Shown in pieces: positions 60,123 through 64,000 of a stretch of 64,000 nucleotides of DNA (within the stretch, counting starts at the first letter, position 1; each line of letters starts with the position of its first letter). The stretch comes from Nocardioides bruguierae. GTDB taxonomy: Bacteria > Actinomycetota > Actinomycetes > Propionibacteriales > Nocardioidaceae. The notes beneath the pieces were generated by a model. It was not told the DNA's origin and made no database searches. It saw only the letters and a program-made list of their open reading frames with translations. Both the position numbers and the translations under genes were made by a program. The stretch lies in the NCBI RefSeq assembly GCF_023656415.1, contig NZ_JAMOIL010000001.1:310001-374000 (forward strand), in the 5' to 3' direction.

Positions 60123-60202
60123 CGTGAGCCAGTCGGACGCCGCGAACCTCCGCCGCACACCGCCCTGCGGAGGTCTGCAGACTCCTGATCTAGCCTGCGG
60201 GC

Positions 60203-60763
60203 GTGGACGAGCAGCGCAGCCGCAGACGGCCGGACGTGACCGAGGTCGAGCGGGTCGGGGGCACCGAGCAGCGCGAGCTGTTCCTGGTCGAGCACGACCC
60301 GGCCTGGGCCGGGGAGTTCGCCCGGCACCACGCCCGCATCGCCGCGGCGCTGGGGCAGACGGCGGTGCGCATCGAGCACATCGGCTCCACCTCGGTGCCG
60401 GGGCTGGCAGCGAAGCCGATCATCGACGTCCTCGTGACGGTCCACGACATCACGGCCGAGGAGGACTACCTCCAGCCCCTCGTGGACGCCGGCTACCCGC
60501 TGCGCATCCGCGAGCCCGGCCACCGGCTGGTGCGCACCCCGGAGCGCGACGTCCACGTCCACGTCTACGAGGACGACGCCCAGGCCTGCGTCGACTACCT
60601 GCTGCTGCGCGACCGCCTGCGCACCGATCGCGCCGACCGGGAGCTGTACGAGACCACCAAGCGCGGCCTCGTCACCCGCACCTGGTCGAGCATGGACGCC
60701 TACGCCGACGCCAAGACCGAGGTCATCGAGGCGATCAAGGCCCGCGCGCGGGAAACTCGCTAG
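60203..60763 (+). CDS. GrpB family (UPF0157) nucleotidyltransferase-like protein
   Basis: This 186-residue protein matches the GrpB group of the nucleotidyltransferase fold. The diagnostic block is IEHIGSTSVPGLAAKPIIDVLV, followed by HVHVYEDDAQ and LLLRDRLRTD. Its substrate is unknown; some relatives are fused to dephospho-CoA kinase. GTG 60203 follows TAGCCT by six bases. Confidence 0.93.
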   Translation: MDEQRSRRRPDVTEVERVGGTEQRELFLVEHDPAWAGEFARHHARIAAALGQTAVRIEHIGSTSVPGLAAKPIIDVLVTVHDITAEEDYLQPLVDAGYPLRIREPGHRLVRTPERDVHVHVYEDDAQACVDYLLLRDRLRTDRADRELYETTKRGLVTRTWSSMDAYADAKTEVIEAIKARARETR

Positions 60764-60796
60764 CCCTCCGCCCACCGCGCTGGCACCGTGCCGTGC

Positions 60797-61534
60797 GTGA
60801 GCAGCAGCGAGGTGTGGGACGAGGCGACGGCCGCCCGTTACGACGGGGACGCCGCGGAGATGTTCGCACCGCACGTGCTCGGCCCGACGCTGGACCGGCT
60901 GGAGGAGCTGGCCGACGGCGGCCCCGTGCTCGAGCTGGCCATCGGCACGGGGCGGATCGGTCTCGCCCTGGCCCAGCGCGGGCTCGAGGTGGCAGGCATC
61001 GAGCTGTCCGAGCCCATGGTGGCGCGACTGCGCGCCAAGCCCGGCGGTGCCGCGCTGCCGGTGACGGTCGGTGACATGGCGAGCACGCGGGTCGCGGGCG
61101 AGTTCTCCCTCGTCGTCCTGGTGTGGAACACCCTCTCGAACCTGCGGACGCAGGAGGAGCAGGTGGCCTGCTTCGCCAACGCCGCCCGGCACCTGCGGCC
61201 GGGAGGTCGGTTCGTGGTCGAGCAGTGGGTGCCGCCGATCCAGCGCCTGCTGCCGGGGGAGCGGGTCGTGCCGATGAGCCTGGACGAGAGCCACCTCGTC
61301 TTCGACGCCTACGACGTCGTCTCCCAGCAGTGCACGTCCCACCACTACCACCACGACACCGACGGCACCGTGCGGCACGCCACCGGGACCTTCCGCTACG
61401 CGTGGCCCAGCGAGTGCGACCTCATGGCCCGGCTCGCCGGGCTGTCGCTGGAGCACCGCTGGGCCGACTGGTCCCGCACGCCGTTCACCGCGGAGAGCAC
61501 CGACCACGTCTCCGTGTGGCGCACCGCGCTCTGA
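60797..61534 (+). CDS. Class I SAM-dependent methyltransferase
   Basis: This is a 245-residue methyltransferase. The SAM motif I is VLELAIGTGRIGLALAQRG, followed by GIELSEPMV and a Methyltransf_25-like core. It ends with SVWRTAL. GTG 60797 is chosen because CACCGT lies seven bases upstream and the family sequence begins soon after; GTG 60788 is the alternative. The substrate is unknown. Confidence 0.9.
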   Translation: MSSSEVWDEATAARYDGDAAEMFAPHVLGPTLDRLEELADGGPVLELAIGTGRIGLALAQRGLEVAGIELSEPMVARLRAKPGGAALPVTVGDMASTRVAGEFSLVVLVWNTLSNLRTQEEQVACFANAARHLRPGGRFVVEQWVPPIQRLLPGERVVPMSLDESHLVFDAYDVVSQQCTSHHYHHDTDGTVRHATGTFRYAWPSECDLMARLAGLSLEHRWADWSRTPFTAESTDHVSVWRTAL

Positions 61535-61603
61535 TTCCCGCCCTGGCTCTCACCCTGCGATCGCCGCCGGAGGCGGGGGTGTCCCGCCGACTAGCGTTGC
61601 TGC

Positions 61604-62524
61604 GTGGACCTGGCACGACGCATCGCAGACCGGGGGAGCGAGCTGCTCCTCTTCGCCCTCACCCCACCCCGGACCACGACGAGCACGGAGCGGGCGCAGG
61701 AGATCGCGGACGTCACCCGCGAGCGGTTGGGCCCGCTCGGCCTGGACGGTCTCGTGCTCTACGACATCGACGACGAGAGCGACCGGAACCCGCAGGAGCG
61801 GCCGTTCCCGTTCCTGCCGACCATGGACCCGGGCAGCTTCCGCAGCGAGCACCTCGATGCGTGGGACCTGCCGGTGGTCGTCTACCGCGCGGTCGGCAAG
61901 TACGAGCGCGACGACCTGCGGTCCTGGCTGGAGACGCAGGACGCGGCCGGCGTCCTCACCGTGTTCGTGGGTGCGTCCTCACGCGAGAAGCAGACCCCCG
62001 TCTCGCTGCCGGAGGCGCAGGCGCTGCGGGCGGAGGTCCGGCCGGACCTCGGGCTCGGCGGGGTGGCGATCCCGGAGCGTCACACGCGTCGCGGGGACGA
62101 GCACGACCGGCTGATCGCCAAGCAGCGGGCCGGGTGCTCGTTCTTCGTCAGCCAGGTGGTCTACGACGTCAACGCCGCGAAGAACCTGGTCTCGGACTAC
62201 CACTACGCGTGTGCGGAGCAGGGCCTGGAGCCGGTGCCGATCATCTTCACCTTCTCGGTCTGCGGGTCGCTCAAGACGCTGGAGTTCCTCGGCTGGCTCG
62301 GGGTCGACGTGCCGCGCTGGATGCAGAACGACCTGCGCAACGCCCTGGACACCCTCGAGGCCTCCTACCAGCACGCCCTCGGCGCCGCCCGCGAGCTCAT
62401 CGGCTTCTGCCGTCACCTGGGCATGCCGTTCGGGGTCAACGTGGAGAGCGTGTCGATCCGCAAGGCCGAGATCGAGGCGTCCGTCGAGCTGGCCCGGGAG
62501 ATCGCCGGCGAGCTGCGTCGCTGA
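61604..62524 (+). CDS. Methylenetetrahydrofolate reductase-like protein
   Basis: This is a 306-residue TIM-barrel protein related to MetF. The N-terminal LLLFALTPPRTTT corresponds to the substrate-binding strand, and SFFVSQVVYDVNAAKNLV matches the flavin-binding region around the conserved Gln. It differs from canonical MetF in several motifs, so it may be the second, unassigned actinobacterial type. GTG 61604 follows TAGCGT by six bases. A 55-bp direct repeat starts two bases after its stop. Confidence 0.88.
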   Translation: MDLARRIADRGSELLLFALTPPRTTTSTERAQEIADVTRERLGPLGLDGLVLYDIDDESDRNPQERPFPFLPTMDPGSFRSEHLDAWDLPVVVYRAVGKYERDDLRSWLETQDAAGVLTVFVGASSREKQTPVSLPEAQALRAEVRPDLGLGGVAIPERHTRRGDEHDRLIAKQRAGCSFFVSQVVYDVNAAKNLVSDYHYACAEQGLEPVPIIFTFSVCGSLKTLEFLGWLGVDVPRWMQNDLRNALDTLEASYQHALGAARELIGFCRHLGMPFGVNVESVSIRKAEIEASVELAREIAGELRR

Positions 62525-62525
62525 C

Positions 62526-62580
62526 GCTCAGGCGCCGGTGAGGGCTCTGGCGGCCGACTCCCACGACGGCGCGGCGCCGG
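62526..62580 (-). repeat. 55-bp direct repeat, left copy
   Basis: This is identical base for base to 63110-63164. The right copy is the 3' end of the phosphotransferase gene, encoding its last 17 residues (APSWESAARALTGA and stop). This left copy is thus a detached duplicate of that gene end, 584 bp away. Confidence 0.95.
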
Positions 62581-62622
62581 ACCCGACGACCCGCAGCGGC
62601 TCCGTGGGCGTCGCCCCCGCGA

Positions 62623-62985
62623 TCACGTTCCCCGAGACGACCTGACCCGGCCGATGGCGACCGCCAGAAGTGCGGTGAGCGCCAGCAGGACCACGAAGAG
62701 CAGTGCCACGTCCGCGAGGAAGTATCCGACCGAGGCGCTTGTCGGGTTCTCCCATGGCGACATCAGCCCGCGGCTGCTGAGAACACTGGGGTCGTAGCCG
62801 GTCTGATCCTGGTGAAGCCAGGGCATCGGCAGGCCGAGGTCGATGCTGGCCATGTCGGACTCGCGGACGACGTCGTCGTCGTCGAGGAGCGGGCTCGTCA
62901 GCGTGAGGAGCACCGCTGCGCCGACCACCAGCAGCACCAGGCGGATCCACCGGGTGCCTGTCGAGCGGGCGTCGGGCTTCGTCAC
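62623..62985 (-). CDS. Hypothetical two-span membrane protein
   Basis: This is a protein of about 120 residues. A basic N-terminus is followed by a membrane span (LVLLVVGAAVLLTL), a loop with Trp and Pro (MPWLHQDQTGYDPS) and a second span (ALLFVVLLALTALLAVAIG). GTG 62985 lies seven bases after CACGAT; ATG 62994 and ATG 63096 are alternatives. I do not recognise a family. The gene lies wholly between the two copies of the 55-bp direct repeat. Confidence 0.6.
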   Translation of the reverse strand: MTKPDARSTGTRWIRLVLLVVGAAVLLTLTSPLLDDDDVVRESDMASIDLGLPMPWLHQDQTGYDPSVLSSRGLMSPWENPTSASVGYFLADVALLFVVLLALTALLAVAIGRVRSSRGT

Positions 62986-63109
62986 GGGCGGCATCGTGCC
63001 AGCCGCGGCACGAGAGGCAGCGCTCCGGGGTCCCCGGGTCAGACCCTGGGAGGGCCCCACAGGCAGGTCAGCCGGGTTCTCGCACACATCCGTCACGCCT
63101 CGCTGCCGA

Positions 63110-63164
63110 GCTCAGGCGCCGGTGAGGGCTCTGGCGGCCGACTCCCACGACGGCGCGGCGCCGG
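63110..63164 (-). repeat. 55-bp direct repeat, right copy
   Basis: This is identical to 62526-62580. It includes the last 17 codons and the stop of the phosphotransferase gene plus two bases beyond. Confidence 0.95.
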
Positions 63165-63978
63165 GGCGCACCATCGCCCACGTCACCCAGGGCACGAGGA
63201 CGTCCCACCAGGCCGCCTCGAGGTCCGAGAGCGGCCGCACCTGCTCGTAGCCGGCGCGGAAGGTCGCCTGGACGCCGGGGGAGACCGGTGCCCAGTCGCG
63301 GTACCGGGTGCCTAGCAGCACCGCAGCGCGCGCCAGCTCGGCCACCGGCTGGTCGAGCCGGGTCTCCTCCAGGTCCAGGAACGCTGCCACCTCACCGTCG
63401 CGCACCAGCACGTTGGCAGCCCGGACGTCGCCGTGCACCTGCTGCGCGGCGAGCCCGCCCGCGGGCAACCGGTCGATCCGCGTCGTCAGGTGGTCCGCCG
63501 CCGCTGCGGGCAGCCAGGCCCGGGCCGGCTCGAGCCAGCCGCGGACCCGGTCGGGCAGCGGCGTGGGCGCCTCGTCGGCGGGAGTGCGGAGGTCGGCGGG
63601 GGAGTCGGCCAGCGCGAGGTGCAGTCGCGCGAGGGTAGCTCCGACAGCGCTGACCTGGGCAGGGTCGTCGACGTCGAGGAGGTCGCCGGCGACGACCTTC
63701 TGGAGGCCGACCGAGCAGGGTCGGCCATCAGGCAGGTGGGACTCGACCTGACGGTCGCCGCTGTCGGTGGACCGTGCCGACGAGACCGGGACGCCGCGCT
63801 CCGCGAGCCACGCGGTGAGTCGGGAGGCGCGCTGCAGCCGAGCGAACAGCGCCGGGTCGACGGACCACTTGAGCAGGCGCTGCCCCTGAGCGGTCCCGAG
63901 CCAGGCCAGGCCGTTGGACCAGCTGAGCACAAGCCGCTCGCACCGCACGTCCTCCAGCGGCCAGCGAGCGGCGGCCAT
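63112..63978 (-). CDS. Aminoglycoside phosphotransferase (APH)-like protein, 5' end uncertain
   Basis: The visible 288 residues have the APH/choline-kinase fold. The N-lobe contains GQRLLKWSVDP with the ATP-binding Lys. The catalytic loop is QQVHGDVRAANVLV (HGDxxxxN), and the metal site is AFLDLEETR. Family members phosphorylate small molecules; no resistance function is implied. ATG 63978 is possible, but the frame stays open to the window edge (AADWAAC upstream), so the true start may lie beyond 64000. Its last 17 codons are duplicated at 62526-62580. Confidence 0.85.
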   Translation of the reverse strand: MAAARWPLEDVRCERLVLSWSNGLAWLGTAQGQRLLKWSVDPALFARLQRASRLTAWLAERGVPVSSARSTDSGDRQVESHLPDGRPCSVGLQKVVAGDLLDVDDPAQVSAVGATLARLHLALADSPADLRTPADEAPTPLPDRVRGWLEPARAWLPAAAADHLTTRIDRLPAGGLAAQQVHGDVRAANVLVRDGEVAAFLDLEETRLDQPVAELARAAVLLGTRYRDWAPVSPGVQATFRAGYEQVRPLSDLEAAWWDVLVPWVTWAMVRPGAAPSWESAARALTGA

Positions 63979-64000
63979 GCACGCGGCCCAGTCGGCTGCC

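Overview
The window is a very GC-rich chromosomal segment. It carries a complete Pup-proteasome locus, WYL regulators PafB and PafC, RbpA, a twin-arginine translocase pair and many GTG starts. These point to an actinobacterium, most plausibly Nocardioides-like (family Nocardioidaceae); the genus is inference from gene content and order. I see no rRNA, tRNA, CRISPR array, transposase or phage gene.

Layout. From 80 to 4001: a HAD phosphatase, a RecB-type nuclease, a site-2 protease and the tRNA m1A58 methyltransferase that usually precedes the proteasome ATPase. From 4248 to 17883: the Pup-proteasome system (mpa, dop, pup-prcB-prcA, pafA), with a YbaK-type deacylase and a DUF559-type nuclease gene set between core genes, then an FKBP lipoprotein, pafB-pafC, tatA-tatC and a coupled unknown gene. 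From 18034 to 25550: a lipid kinase, a HelY-type helicase, an MFS/MarR pair, an NAD(P)-binding protein and a 5'-3' exonuclease. From 25549 to 30039: a secreted GH3 protein with a doubtful 5' end, an Lrp regulator, a GNAT protein and a lysine 2,3-aminomutase homologue. From 30040 to 35236: a four-gene overlapping catabolic operon with a divergent TetR. From 35802 to 39194: lnt, a polyprenol-phosphate mannose synthase, fxsA and rbpA. From 39418 to 44718: an MFS/GDPD pair, a helix-turn-helix-MurA fusion and a zinc alcohol dehydrogenase.

From 44955 to 55395 lies a tightly packed operon: a lipoprotein binding protein, two ABC ATPases, two permeases, an acyl-CoA ligase, a TetR regulator, a 3-hydroxybutyrate dehydrogenase-like SDR, an alpha/beta hydrolase and a secreted PHB-depolymerase-like esterase. 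Read together it looks like a dedicated system for outside digestion, import and activation of poly- or oligo-hydroxyalkanoate. The rest holds small hydrolases, a stand-alone condensation-type enzyme, small proteins, a GrpB protein, two folate/SAM-type enzymes and a phosphotransferase.

The most unusual feature is a dispersed repeat present ten times (4038 to 60122). Every copy is exactly 53 bp: a 15-base arm (TTTGGTCACCAACCC), 23 variable bases, and the complementary arm. Nine of ten sit at or just after a stop codon. One copy has paired compensatory changes and the outer flanks have polarity. I do not recognise it as a named family. A second genome-style feature is start-codon architecture: at least 16 genes have a TANNNT -10 box six or seven bases before the start codon, suggesting widespread leaderless transcription.
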